A stretch of DNA of 64,000 nt from Myxococcales bacterium (GTDB taxonomy: Bacteria > Myxococcota > Myxococcia > Myxococcales > Myxococcaceae): the NCBI GenBank assembly GCA_016191815.1, contig JACPVI010000006.1, positions 248,001-312,000 of the forward strand, read 5' to 3'. Below are positions 24,648-32,838 of the stretch, piece after piece. The position numbers were made by a program, and so were the translations under genes. Each line of letters opens with the position of its first letter. The stretch's first letter is position 1. The notes beneath the pieces are model-generated. The model was not told the DNA's origin. It saw only the letters and a list, made by a program, of their open reading frames with translations, and did not search any database.

Positions 24648-26108
24648 ATGCCCGACAGAATCCGAACCAATACTCCTGGCGGCCCGGCGGCCACCACCTC
24701 CTCCCCCGGGACGTACACCGTCCGCCCCGGCGATACCCTCGGCGGGATCGCCGGCCGAAACGGCACTACCGTGGCGGCGCTGGTGGAGGCCAACCGCGCC
24801 CGCTACCCGAGCCTGGCCACCGATCCGGGCCGCATCTCGGTGGGGTGGCAGCTCACCTTGCCTGCAGGCGGCCAGCCTCCGCGCACCGAGGAGCCGCAGC
24901 CCAACCGCGCCTGGCAGCCGCGCTCCAACGACGAGATCCTCTTCCTGGGCATGAACAAGGACTCGCAGCACGAGGTGGATCAGCTCCGGGCCCGAGGCGC
25001 CAAGGTCACCTACGTGAAGGACGGCTTCGCCAACGATCAGATCAAGGTCACCTCGGGAGGGCGGACCACCGCCTACGACCTCTCCACCCCGGAGGGCTCG
25101 AAGTCGTTCGCTCTGACGCTGGGACTGCCGCCGCAGCAGACCGAGCAGGTGGCGCAGGTCATCCACTCCGCGGGCGATGACGCGCGCGACGAGGTGGCGC
25201 AGATCGCCCAGGTGTGGGCGAAGGCGGAGCGCGGCGAGATGATGCCGTCGCGGTTGGTGCTGTCCGGCCACAACGTCGGCAGCGGCGTGTGGGGAGACAA
25301 CAACGGGCGGGTCTCCTTCGACACCTTGGGCGATCTCGCCGCCGCGATGCCGCGCGCCGCCCGGAGCGTCGAGGACCTGCACCTCGCCGCCTGTTACTCG
25401 GGTGGCGTCCACCTGATGGACAAGTACCGGGGGATGTTCCCCAACGTGAAGACCATCTGGGCCTACGCGGGATCGGCGCCGGGCAGCTACAGCGGCGCCA
25501 CCGCGCACGAGTCCCGCTGGGAGTCCGCCACCCGCGGCACCCGCGCCGACCTGGACCGGGAGATCGCCCGCCATACCCGAAAGGGCGAGAACGTGGCGGT
25601 CTGGAGCAGGGACCACGGCTACGTCGACGGCAACCCGCCGGCGGCGCTCGCCGACGTGCGGCGCGAGTACGAAGGCACCCTGCCGGAGTTCGACCGGCAC
25701 TTCAGCGGCGCGAGCCCGGTCACCGATCCCCAGTCGGGCCCCTTGCGCGACTACTACAACCGGCTCCAGCGCGTGCTGCAGCACCCCCAGTTGCCCGCCG
25801 CCGATCGCTCCGGACTCGAGGCCAGGCGTGACACCACCATCCGCCTCATCTTCTACCCGACGATGGTGGCGCCGAAGTTCTCCGAGCACCACCGGGACGC
25901 CATCCGCTCCGGGTTCGACTCGGTCGGGCTTCCGCCGCCCAACTTCGCGTCACTCTCGCGCGCGGACGCGCTGGCGAAGATCGCCGAGTTCGAAGCCAAG
26001 GTGAGCCAGGCCAGGCCGCCTCCCGCTGCGGCCTCCCGGCTGCTCCCGCTGCTGACGGACGGCCTGCGCGACCTCAAGCGGTCGGTCATCCCTGACGGCT
26101 GGGTGTAG
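24648..26108 (+). CDS. LysM-domain protein with putative caspase-like (clan CD) domain
   Basis: 486 residues. After a Pro/Thr/Gly-rich start (MPDRIRTNTPGG) comes a LysM domain (~23-70, TYTVRPGDTLGGIAGRNG ... WQLTLP), which binds peptidoglycan or chitin-like glycans. Residues ~95-340 look like an alpha/beta domain with a hydrophobic strand plus H208 (RLVLSGHN) and, 41 residues on, a second strand plus C249 (DLHLAACYSGG). This is the block-His/block-Cys order of clan CD cysteine peptidases, though HN replaces the usual HG. No classical signal peptide is visible, which is odd for a LysM protein; the N-terminus resembles those of the proteins at 59841 and 61165. The catalytic assignment is inference. 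Confidence 0.7.
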   Translation: MPDRIRTNTPGGPAATTSSPGTYTVRPGDTLGGIAGRNGTTVAALVEANRARYPSLATDPGRISVGWQLTLPAGGQPPRTEEPQPNRAWQPRSNDEILFLGMNKDSQHEVDQLRARGAKVTYVKDGFANDQIKVTSGGRTTAYDLSTPEGSKSFALTLGLPPQQTEQVAQVIHSAGDDARDEVAQIAQVWAKAERGEMMPSRLVLSGHNVGSGVWGDNNGRVSFDTLGDLAAAMPRAARSVEDLHLAACYSGGVHLMDKYRGMFPNVKTIWAYAGSAPGSYSGATAHESRWESATRGTRADLDREIARHTRKGENVAVWSRDHGYVDGNPPAALADVRREYEGTLPEFDRHFSGASPVTDPQSGPLRDYYNRLQRVLQHPQLPAADRSGLEARRDTTIRLIFYPTMVAPKFSEHHRDAIRSGFDSVGLPPPNFASLSRADALAKIAEFEAKVSQARPPPAAASRLLPLLTDGLRDLKRSVIPDGWV

Positions 26109-26120
26109 GCTGCGCCCGTT

Positions 26121-27476
26121 TTGAAGCTGCTGCTCGTCTCGCCACCCTTCGGGGAGAAAGGGCAGACCTCCAAGGGGCTGCCCATCGCTCCGCCCGTGCT
26201 GGAGTACCTGGCCGCGCTCACCCGAGGGCTCCGGCCGGACTGGGAGCTCGAGCTCCTCGACGCCAACCGCGAGCATCTGGTGCCGCAGGAGGTGAGCGCC
26301 GACCTGGTGGGCTTCACCGTGCTCACCCCGCAAGCGCCCTGGGTGTACCGGAAAGCCGACGCGCTCCGAGGGCTGGGGAAGAAGGTGGTCCTCGGGGGCA
26401 TCCATGCCTCCGCGCTGCCGGAAGAGGCCTCCTCCCACGCCGACGCGGTGCTGGTGGGCGAGGCGGAGACGGTCCTCGACGAGCTTTTCCAGGATCTCGA
26501 GCGCGGGAGTCCAAAGCGCGTCTACCACGGCCATTTCCCCGAGCTGGCCGGGCAGCCGCAGCCGCTCACCTCGCTGTGGAAGGCCCGGTACGTGTATGGG
26601 TATTTCCAGACCTCTCGCGGCTGCCCCCACCGCTGCACCTTCTGCTCGGTGCACGAGTTCTTCGGCGGGAAGGCGCGGGTGAGGCCGATCGACGAGGTGG
26701 TGGCCGAGCTGGCTCAAAGCCCCCGCCGGCTCTTCTGGGGCATCGACGACAACATCTGGGGCGTCGACGTGGCGCGGTCGGTCGAGCTCTACGGCGCGAT
26801 GGCGCATGGCGTGCGCGGCAAGTGGTGGTTCGGCTCGGCGGACCTGGTCTCGGTCGAGCACCCGCGCGCGGACGAGCTGTTGAGGAACGCGCGGAGAGCC
26901 GGCCTCACCGCGGTGCTGGTGGGCTGGGAATCGAACAACCTGAAGAGCCTCGAGGAGTACCGCGCCACCAGCAAGCAAGGCAGCCGGCGGAGGGAGGCGA
27001 TCAAGCGCATCCGCGGCCACGGCATCGAGGTGATGCTGTTCATCATGGTCGGCGGGCGGCAGGACCTCCGGGAGGACTTCGACGGGATCGTCCGGCTGTG
27101 CGACGAGCTGAAGGTCTCGGCTCACCCGGTGATGGCCACCCCCTTCCCGGGCACCGAGCTGCGCGAGCAGTACCGGGAGCAGCTCCTCCCGGGTTTGGAG
27201 TGGGACTCCTACGACGGCAACCACGCCGTCTTCGAGCACCCCACCATGTCCAAAGGCGAGCGCGAGGAGCGGCTGATCGAGCTTCGGGCCCAGCTCTTCA
27301 CCCTGCCGAAGATCTTCCAGCGCATGGCCCAGGTCTCCTGGCGCGGATTCCCGATGAGTCACCTCACTTCTTTCATGATCCAGTACCCGCAAGGGAGGGC
27401 CTTCCGCGAGTACGCGCGCCAGCGGCGCCTCCTCGCCGCTCGTGTCCCGTCGCCTCTCCCTCGGGGCGAGGGGTAG
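26121..27476 (+). CDS. B12-binding-domain radical SAM protein
   Basis: 451 residues from a TTG start. Residues 1-140 are the cobalamin-binding-like fold (LLLVSPPFG ... LVGFTVLTPQ ... VVLGGIHAS). The radical SAM cluster CX3CX2C is C168/C172/C175 (SRGCPHRCTFC). The methylthiotransferase-like C-terminal part carries VGWESNN and MVGGRQD. The substrate is unknown; the family includes methyltransferases and ring-forming enzymes. The last seven residues are encoded by the dispersed repeat at 27453-27484, so the C-terminus has been extended or replaced. Confidence 0.9.
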   Translation: MKLLLVSPPFGEKGQTSKGLPIAPPVLEYLAALTRGLRPDWELELLDANREHLVPQEVSADLVGFTVLTPQAPWVYRKADALRGLGKKVVLGGIHASALPEEASSHADAVLVGEAETVLDELFQDLERGSPKRVYHGHFPELAGQPQPLTSLWKARYVYGYFQTSRGCPHRCTFCSVHEFFGGKARVRPIDEVVAELAQSPRRLFWGIDDNIWGVDVARSVELYGAMAHGVRGKWWFGSADLVSVEHPRADELLRNARRAGLTAVLVGWESNNLKSLEEYRATSKQGSRRREAIKRIRGHGIEVMLFIMVGGRQDLREDFDGIVRLCDELKVSAHPVMATPFPGTELREQYREQLLPGLEWDSYDGNHAVFEHPTMSKGEREERLIELRAQLFTLPKIFQRMAQVSWRGFPMSHLTSFMIQYPQGRAFREYARQRRLLAARVPSPLPRGEG

Positions 27477-27484
27477 GGTGAGGG
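27453..27484. repeat. Dispersed CCTCTCCC...GGGGTAGGGTGAGGG-type repeat
   Basis: A relative of the repeat at 14086. It forms an imperfect hairpin (CCTC(T)CCCTCGGGGCGAGGGG) and covers the last codons of the radical SAM gene and its stop. It could act as a transcript-end hairpin. Confidence 0.55.
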
Positions 27485-27593
27485 CCGACCAGTGACGGAG
27501 TAGAACCCCGGTCCCGGTACCGCACCCGGTTGCTCCGCGGCGTCGCAAGTTCTCCACCTCGGGGGCCCGCGCGGTTGCCGGCGCTGGCAAATC

Positions 27594-27614
27594 GACGTAT
27601 GTAGATACACCGAT
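27594..27614 (+). promoter_or_regulatory. AT-rich dyad at the start of the ArsR-methyltransferase gene
   Basis: An AT-rich island in a GC-rich gap, directly against the ATG at 27615. It contains GTAT-GTAG-ATAC (27597-27608) and the overlapping TGTA-GA-TACA (27600-27609), followed by CGATAT. The position suits autoregulation by the ArsR-type protein it precedes. No binding site consensus was checked. Confidence 0.45.
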
Positions 27615-28508
27615 ATGGACGCACTATCGGCCTCATTCCGGGCGCTGGGAGATCCGACTCGGCTGCGGATTCTGCGCCTCTTGGCCGAGGCGCCGCTCAA
27701 CGTCTCGGAGCTGGTGTCGCTGGTGGGGGTGGCGCAGTCGTCGGTGTCTCACCACCTCGCCAAGCTCCGCGGGCTCGAGCTGATCCGCGAGGAGCGGCAG
27801 GCTGGCTACACTTTCTATTCGCTCGCGGTGGGGCCGAAGGACCGCCGCTGGCCGCTCATCCGGCTCGCTCGGGAGGCCGGGGATTCCGGCGGAGACCGCG
27901 CGCGGCTGGCCGACCTGCTCCGCCAGCGCGAGGACCGCCAGGCGCTGAACGAGAAGCTGCTCGAGCCCGGCCAGTCGTGGTTTCTGTGGGCCAACGCGCT
28001 CTCCTCGCTCCTGCCGGCCTTGGAGGTCGCCGACTTCGGATGCGGGACCGGGGTGCTGTCGGTGGCCATCGCCCGCTGGGCGAACCGGGTGGTGGCGATC
28101 GACCGGAACCGCCAGGCCCTCTCGCAGGCCCGGCGCCGGGCCGCCCGAGACCGGCTGAGGAACATCCGCTTCCTCGACGAGGATCTGAGGCGGCTCTCGC
28201 TGCCAGATCAGTCGCTCGATCTGGTGGTCATCTCGCAGAGCCTCCACCACGTGGAGGAGCCGGCGGCGGCGATCGGCGAGGCCTCGCGAATCCTCCGGCG
28301 CGGCGGGAAGGTGGTAGTCCTCGAGCTGATGCCCCACCGCGAGGAGTGGGTGAAGGAGCGCCTCGGGCACCTGCACCTCGGCTTCGATCCGGCCGCGCTC
28401 GAATCCCAGCTCGCCCGCGCCGGCTTCGAGGACGTCGCCCGGGAGGCCCAGGTCAAGAACGGTGTCTCGCAGTTCCGGGTGTTCCTCCTCACCGGAGCGA
28501 AGGCATGA
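27615..28508 (+). CDS. ArsR-family regulator fused to a SAM-dependent methyltransferase
   Basis: 297 residues. Residues ~5-80 are an ArsR winged helix (RALGDPTRLRILRLL; VAQSSVSHHLAKLR). No obvious metal-binding Cys cluster is seen. Residues ~130-290 are a class I methyltransferase fold with motif I VADFGCGTGVLSVA (~138) and the late motif VVISQSLHHVEEP. The gene overlaps metH by ATGA, so the pair is co-translated. ArsR proteins that sense S-adenosylhomocysteine are known to control methionine-cycle genes (SahR of Desulfovibrio). A similar role, with the methyltransferase fold as SAM/SAH sensor, is a reasonable inference here. Confidence 0.9.
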   Translation: MDALSASFRALGDPTRLRILRLLAEAPLNVSELVSLVGVAQSSVSHHLAKLRGLELIREERQAGYTFYSLAVGPKDRRWPLIRLAREAGDSGGDRARLADLLRQREDRQALNEKLLEPGQSWFLWANALSSLLPALEVADFGCGTGVLSVAIARWANRVVAIDRNRQALSQARRRAARDRLRNIRFLDEDLRRLSLPDQSLDLVVISQSLHHVEEPAAAIGEASRILRRGGKVVVLELMPHREEWVKERLGHLHLGFDPAALESQLARAGFEDVAREAQVKNGVSQFRVFLLTGAKA

Positions 28509-31500
28509 ACAGCGACGGAGCTCCGCGCCCGACCCTCACCCCCGCCGAGCGGAGCGCGCGGCGCGCCAGAGTCGAGCTGCTCCGGAAGGCGGTAGGCGAG
28601 CGGATCCTCGTGCTCGACGGGGCGATGGGGACGATGATCCAGTCCAAGGGCCTCCGGGCGGCGGACTTCGGCGGCGCCGAGCACGAGGGCTGCAACGAGC
28701 ACCTGGTGGTGACCCGGCCCGCGCTCATCGAGGGAATCCACGCCGAGTACTTCGGCGCCGGCGCCGACGTCACCGAGACGAACACCTTCGGCGGCACGCC
28801 GCTCGTGCTGGGCGAGTACGGGCTGTCCTCGCAGGCCCACCGGCTGAACCTCCAAGCCGCCCGGCTGGCCCGCGCCGCCGCAGAGCGCTTCTCCGCTGAC
28901 GGGCGGCCCCGGTGGGTGGCCGGCTCGATCGGTCCCACCACCAAGGCCATCTCGGTGACCGGCGGCATCGGCTTCGAGGGGCTGTCGGCGCACTTCGAAG
29001 CGCAGGCGTTCGGCTTGCTCGAAGGCGGCGTGGACTTCATGCTGATCGAGACCTGCCAGGACACCCGCAACGTCAAGGCAGCGGTGCTGGGCATGCAGCG
29101 CGCCTTCGAGCGGGCGGGCGACGAGGTGCCGATCGCCCTCTCCGCCACCATCGAGCCGATGGGCACGATGCTCGCTGGCCAGTCGGTGGAGGCGCTCTAC
29201 GCGTCGGTGGAGCACCTGGAGTTGCTCTACCTTGGGCTCAACTGCGCCACCGGGCCGGAGTTCATGACCGACCACCTCCGCTCGCTGGCACGCCTCTCGC
29301 GCTTCCCGCTTGCCTGCGTCCCCAATGCGGGCCTTCCCGACGAGAACGGCCGCTATCTGGAAACGCCCCAGATGGTGGCCCGGGTGCTCCGCCGCTTCGC
29401 GGAGGCGGGTTGGCTCAACCTGGTGGGCGGCTGCTGCGGCACGCACTCCGGCCATGTCAGGGCGATGGCAGAGGCGGTTCGCGGCCTCGCACCCCGGGCG
29501 GCCGGTGCGCCTCGCCGGTCGATTCTCTCCGGGATCGACTTCGTCGACGTGGAGGAGGCCCGGCCGGTGATCGTCGGCGAGCGCACCAACGTGATCGGCT
29601 CGAAGAAGTTCAAGGAGCTGATCTGCGAGGGGAAGTGGGAGGAGGCCTCGGAGATCGCCCGGGGCCAGGTGAAGCGCGGGGCGCTGGTGGCGGACATCTG
29701 CCTGGCCAACCCCGACCGGGACGAGCTGGAGGACATGCGGCGCTTCCTGGAGGCGGCGGTGAAGAAGGTGCGGGTGCCGCTGATGTTCGACACCACCGAC
29801 GAGCGGGTGGCCGCGGCCGCGCTCACCTACAGCCAAGGGAAGGCGATCATCAATTCCATCAACCTCGAGGACGGCGAGGGGAGTTTCCGGCGGGTGGCGG
29901 CGCTCTCGCGAAAGTTCGGCGCGGCGCTGGTGGTGGGCTGCATCGACGAGGAGGGGATGGCAGTGCAGCGCGAGCGGAAGCTCAAGGTGGCGGAGCGCTG
30001 CTTCGGCCTGCTCACCGAGGCTCTGGGCGTGCCGCCCGAGGACATCTACTTCGATCCGCTGGTGTTCCCCTGCGCCTCCGGGGATGCGAAGTACGCCGGC
30101 AGCGCGGTGGAGACCATCGAAGGCCTGAGGCTCATCCGCCAGCGCTTCCCCCGCTGCCGCACGGTGCTCGGCATCTCTAACGTCTCCTTCGGGCTCCCGC
30201 CGGCCGGGCGCGAGGTGTTGAACTCGGTCTTTCTCTACCACTGCGTCCAGGCCGGGCTGGACTTGGCCCTGGTCAACGCCGAGAAGCTGGAGCGCTACCC
30301 GCAGCTCCCGGAGCTGGAGCGCACCCTCGCCGAGGACCTCCTCTTCGGGCGCGGGGCGGATCCGGCGGCGACCTTCGCCTCCCACTTCCGCGAGCGGAAG
30401 CCGAAGGTGGCCGATCGCAGCTCGCTCCCGCTGGACGAGCGCCTCGCCCGACACGTGGTGGAGGGCTCGCGGGAGGGCCTCTTCGAGGACCTGGAGGAGA
30501 AGCTCCGCACCACGGCTCCGCTGGAGATCATCAACGGCCCACTGATGAAGGGGATGGACGAGGTCGGCCGGCTCTTCGCCTCCAACGAGCTGATCGTCGC
30601 GGAGGTGCTCCAGAGCGCGGAGGCGATGAAGGCCGCGGTGAGCTACCTCCAGCCGAAGATGGGCCAGGGGGCGGGGCCGCAGCGCGGCAAGGTGCTCCTC
30701 GCCACGGTGAAGGGCGACGTGCATGACATCGGGAAGAACCTGGTGGAGATCATCCTCGCCAACAACGGCTTCCAGGTGGTGAACCTGGGCATCAAGGTGA
30801 GCCCGGAAAAGCTCGTGCAGGCGGTGCGGGAGCACCGGCCCGACCTGCTTGGACTCTCGGGGCTGTTGGTGAAGAGCGCCCAGCAGATGGTGTCCACCGC
30901 CGAGGACTTGAGCCGGGCCGGCGTCGAGGTGCCGGTCCTGGTGGGAGGCGCGGCGCTCTCCGGCAGCTTCGTCGACCGGCAGATCGCCCCAGCCTACGCG
31001 GGGACGGTGGCGCACGCCCGTGACGCCATGGCCGGGCTCGAGCTGGCCAAACGGATGGTCGAGCCCGCCTCGCGGGCGAGGCTGGAGAGGGAGCTGGCCG
31101 AGCGGCGTTCCAAGCTCAAGCAGGAGGAACGCGTCCGCCCCCGGCCGCCGTCGGCGAGCACAGCCCGCTCGCCGCACATTCCGATCCTCGGCCGTCTCCC
31201 GGAGCCGCCGGATCTCGAGCGGCACGTCCTCACCCTGGCTCCACTCGAGCACATCTGGCGGTTCGTCAACCCGGTGATGCTCTACGGCCGGCACTTCGGG
31301 GTGAAGGGCTCGGCCGCCCGCGCCCTCGGCACGAAGGAGGAGGGCAGGCTCAGGGGCACCGAGGAGGGAGAGAAGGCGCTGGAGCTCAAGCGAGCGATCG
31401 ACGCGCTCAAGGCCCACCTCAAGGAAAGCGAGCGGATGAAGGCCAAAGCGGTGTTCCGCTTCTTCAAGGCCGCGAGCGAAGGGAACTTCATCCATCTCTT

Positions 31501-32020
31501 CGAGGAGGGAAGAACCAGCCCGGCGGCGAGCTTCGAGTTTCCAAGGCAGGAGGGAGAGCCCAGGGCCTGCCTGTCGGACTTCGTCTCGCCCCTCGAGGCG
31601 CCCCCGAAGGACAGCCTGTGCCTCTTCGTCACCACCGCCGGAGAGGGCGTACGCGAGCTGTCGGAGGAGCTGAAGTCCCGCGGCGAGTTCTTGAAGATGC
31701 ACGCGGTGCAGGCGCTCGCCCTGGAGACGGCCGAGGCCTACGCGGAGATGCTCCACGCGCAGATCCGGAGCATGTGGGGCTTCCCTGATCCGCCGGAGCT
31801 GACCATGCTCGAGCGCTTCCGCGCCGAGTACCAGGGGAAGCGGTACTCCTTCGGCTATCCGGCCTGCCCGCACCTCGAGGACCAGGCGAAACTGTTCAGC
31901 CTGCTCTCGCCCGAGGAGATCGGGGTCTCCCTCACCGATGGCTGCATGATGGAGCCGGAGGCCTCGGTCTCGGCGATGGTCTTCCACCACCCCGGCGCCT
32001 TCTACTTCTCGGTGGCCTAG
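28505..32020 (+). CDS. metH: Cobalamin-dependent methionine synthase
   Basis: 1171 residues, close to the full-length four-module enzyme. Module 1 (homocysteine binding) has the zinc Cys residues C247 and C310/C311 (GGCCGTHS). Module 2 binds methyltetrahydrofolate (IVGERTNVIGSKKFKEL). Module 3 binds B12 with the cap helices and the axial H740 in DVHDIGKN. Module 4 is the SAM-dependent reactivation domain ending RYSFGYPACPHLEDQ. It transfers a methyl group from methyl-THF through cobalamin to homocysteine. The ATG at 28505 overlaps the regulator's stop codon. I see no cobalamin riboswitch upstream. Confidence 0.97.
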   Translation: MNSDGAPRPTLTPAERSARRARVELLRKAVGERILVLDGAMGTMIQSKGLRAADFGGAEHEGCNEHLVVTRPALIEGIHAEYFGAGADVTETNTFGGTPLVLGEYGLSSQAHRLNLQAARLARAAAERFSADGRPRWVAGSIGPTTKAISVTGGIGFEGLSAHFEAQAFGLLEGGVDFMLIETCQDTRNVKAAVLGMQRAFERAGDEVPIALSATIEPMGTMLAGQSVEALYASVEHLELLYLGLNCATGPEFMTDHLRSLARLSRFPLACVPNAGLPDENGRYLETPQMVARVLRRFAEAGWLNLVGGCCGTHSGHVRAMAEAVRGLAPRAAGAPRRSILSGIDFVDVEEARPVIVGERTNVIGSKKFKELICEGKWEEASEIARGQVKRGALVADICLANPDRDELEDMRRFLEAAVKKVRVPLMFDTTDERVAAAALTYSQGKAIINSINLEDGEGSFRRVAALSRKFGAALVVGCIDEEGMAVQRERKLKVAERCFGLLTEALGVPPEDIYFDPLVFPCASGDAKYAGSAVETIEGLRLIRQRFPRCRTVLGISNVSFGLPPAGREVLNSVFLYHCVQAGLDLALVNAEKLERYPQLPELERTLAEDLLFGRGADPAATFASHFRERKPKVADRSSLPLDERLARHVVEGSREGLFEDLEEKLRTTAPLEIINGPLMKGMDEVGRLFASNELIVAEVLQSAEAMKAAVSYLQPKMGQGAGPQRGKVLLATVKGDVHDIGKNLVEIILANNGFQVVNLGIKVSPEKLVQAVREHRPDLLGLSGLLVKSAQQMVSTAEDLSRAGVEVPVLVGGAALSGSFVDRQIAPAYAGTVAHARDAMAGLELAKRMVEPASRARLERELAERRSKLKQEERVRPRPPSASTARSPHIPILGRLPEPPDLERHVLTLAPLEHIWRFVNPVMLYGRHFGVKGSAARALGTKEEGRLRGTEEGEKALELKRAIDALKAHLKESERMKAKAVFRFFKAASEGNFIHLFEEGRTSPAASFEFPRQEGEPRACLSDFVSPLEAPPKDSLCLFVTTAGEGVRELSEELKSRGEFLKMHAVQALALETAEAYAEMLHAQIRSMWGFPDPPELTMLERFRAEYQGKRYSFGYPACPHLEDQAKLFSLLSPEEIGVSLTDGCMMEPEASVSAMVFHHPGAFYFSVA

Positions 32021-32053
32021 TCCAGGGCCGCCGCTCAACCCGTCGCCGGAGGC

Positions 32054-32449
32054 TCAAGGCTCGACGAACCCTTCTTCGCCAAGCAGCGCTCGATCAAAGG
32101 TGGCCACTGTTTCTCCTCCGGCTTCGCGGGCCTGTTCCCGGATGAGGTAGTCGGCGAAATCGCCTCGGCCTCCGGCAAAAGCGTCGATGGCCCGCGCCGC
32201 CGCGTCCCGTGAGGGAATGGCGAGCTGTCTGGCGTGCAGCAGCGCCCGCAGCGTGTCGAGCACCCGGCTCCGGGCCACCTTGTAGGAATAGGTCAGCACC
32301 CATACGAGCTCGCACAGCACGATCTCCGTCACCAGCAGCGATTCCTGCCCGCGGCTGGCACGCTCGATCAAGCGAGCGGCCCGGCGATGCTGGGCCGGAT
32401 CGTCCTCGACGAGGAAACGAACGAGGACGTTGGTATCGAGGGCGATCAC
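32054..32449 (-). CDS. vapC: PIN-domain ribonuclease toxin (VapC family)
   Basis: 131 residues, typical of VapC. The acidic metal-binding residues of a PIN nuclease are present: D5 (IALDTNVLV), E42/E47, D97/D100 and D119 (TFDRALL). VapC toxins are Mg-dependent RNases that cleave tRNA or rRNA and are held inactive by the cognate antitoxin. The start overlaps the antitoxin stop by 4 bp, the usual arrangement. Confidence 0.92.
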   Translation of the reverse strand: MIALDTNVLVRFLVEDDPAQHRRAARLIERASRGQESLLVTEIVLCELVWVLTYSYKVARSRVLDTLRALLHARQLAIPSRDAAARAIDAFAGGRGDFADYLIREQAREAGGETVATFDRALLGEEGFVEP

Positions 32450-32685
32450 CGCCTCTGGACCGCCTTTCCGATCGCCTGCTGCATCTGCTCGACCGAGACC
32501 CCTTTCACCTTCGATTTCACCGCTCCCTTGAGAGAGAGGAGGTCGACGGTCTCTGGCTCGACCACGACAGAGCCGTCTTTGGCCATGCGGAAGGACACTC
32601 GGTCGCCCGGTCGCAACCTGAGCGCTCGCCGCACCTCGATCGGAAGGGTGATCTGGCCTTTGCTGGTGATGGTGGAACTGGGCAT
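32446..32685 (-). CDS. vapB: AbrB/MazE-type antitoxin
   Basis: 79 residues. The N-terminal SpoVT/AbrB swapped-hairpin domain is complete (ITSKGQITLPIEVRRALRL, GDRVSFRM). The C-terminal helix (VEQMQQAIGKAVQRR) would wrap the toxin. It should repress its own operon as a VapBC complex. Its promoter would lie in the 153-bp gap shared with the divergent MerR gene. Confidence 0.92.
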   Translation of the reverse strand: MPSSTITSKGQITLPIEVRRALRLRPGDRVSFRMAKDGSVVVEPETVDLLSLKGAVKSKVKGVSVEQMQQAIGKAVQRR

Positions 32686-32785
32686 TCCTTACTCCAAGAC
32701 GAGTTCCTTACTCACGGTAATCGCCAAGGCTGACGCGGGCAAGTGCCCCATCGTGCCCGCCGAGAGCTCACTCGAACCGGAGGGC

Positions 32786-32831
32786 TTGACTCCGGCTCGC
32801 GAGTTGGTCACTATCATGTGTCGCGTGACAC
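32786..32831 (+). promoter_or_regulatory. MerR-type promoter with 20-nt spacer and dyads
   Basis: TTGACT (32786-32791) and TATCAT (32812-32817) are separated by 20 nt instead of 17. The spacer holds a perfect palindrome CTCGCGAG (32796-32803). Overlong spacers with a central dyad mark promoters that MerR proteins activate by DNA distortion. A second inverted repeat GTGTC-GCGT-GACAC (32818-32831) covers the expected transcription start, 8 bp before the MerR gene. Confidence 0.65.
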
Positions 32832-32838
32832 CCAACAG

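Noticed and set aside
27485-27614. Possible SAM or cobalamin riboswitch before the regulator-metH operon
   Set aside because: I could not find the conserved box of a cobalamin riboswitch or a SAM aptamer fold; the gap is short and holds only the AT-rich dyad.
28208-32038. 1276-codon open frame antisense to metH
   Set aside because: It is antisense to a fully conserved MetH and low-complexity (His/Arg/Leu-rich); the high GC content keeps such frames open.
32054-32685. vapBC as a novel toxin-antitoxin type
   Set aside because: Both proteins match known PIN and AbrB families with the usual overlap and order.
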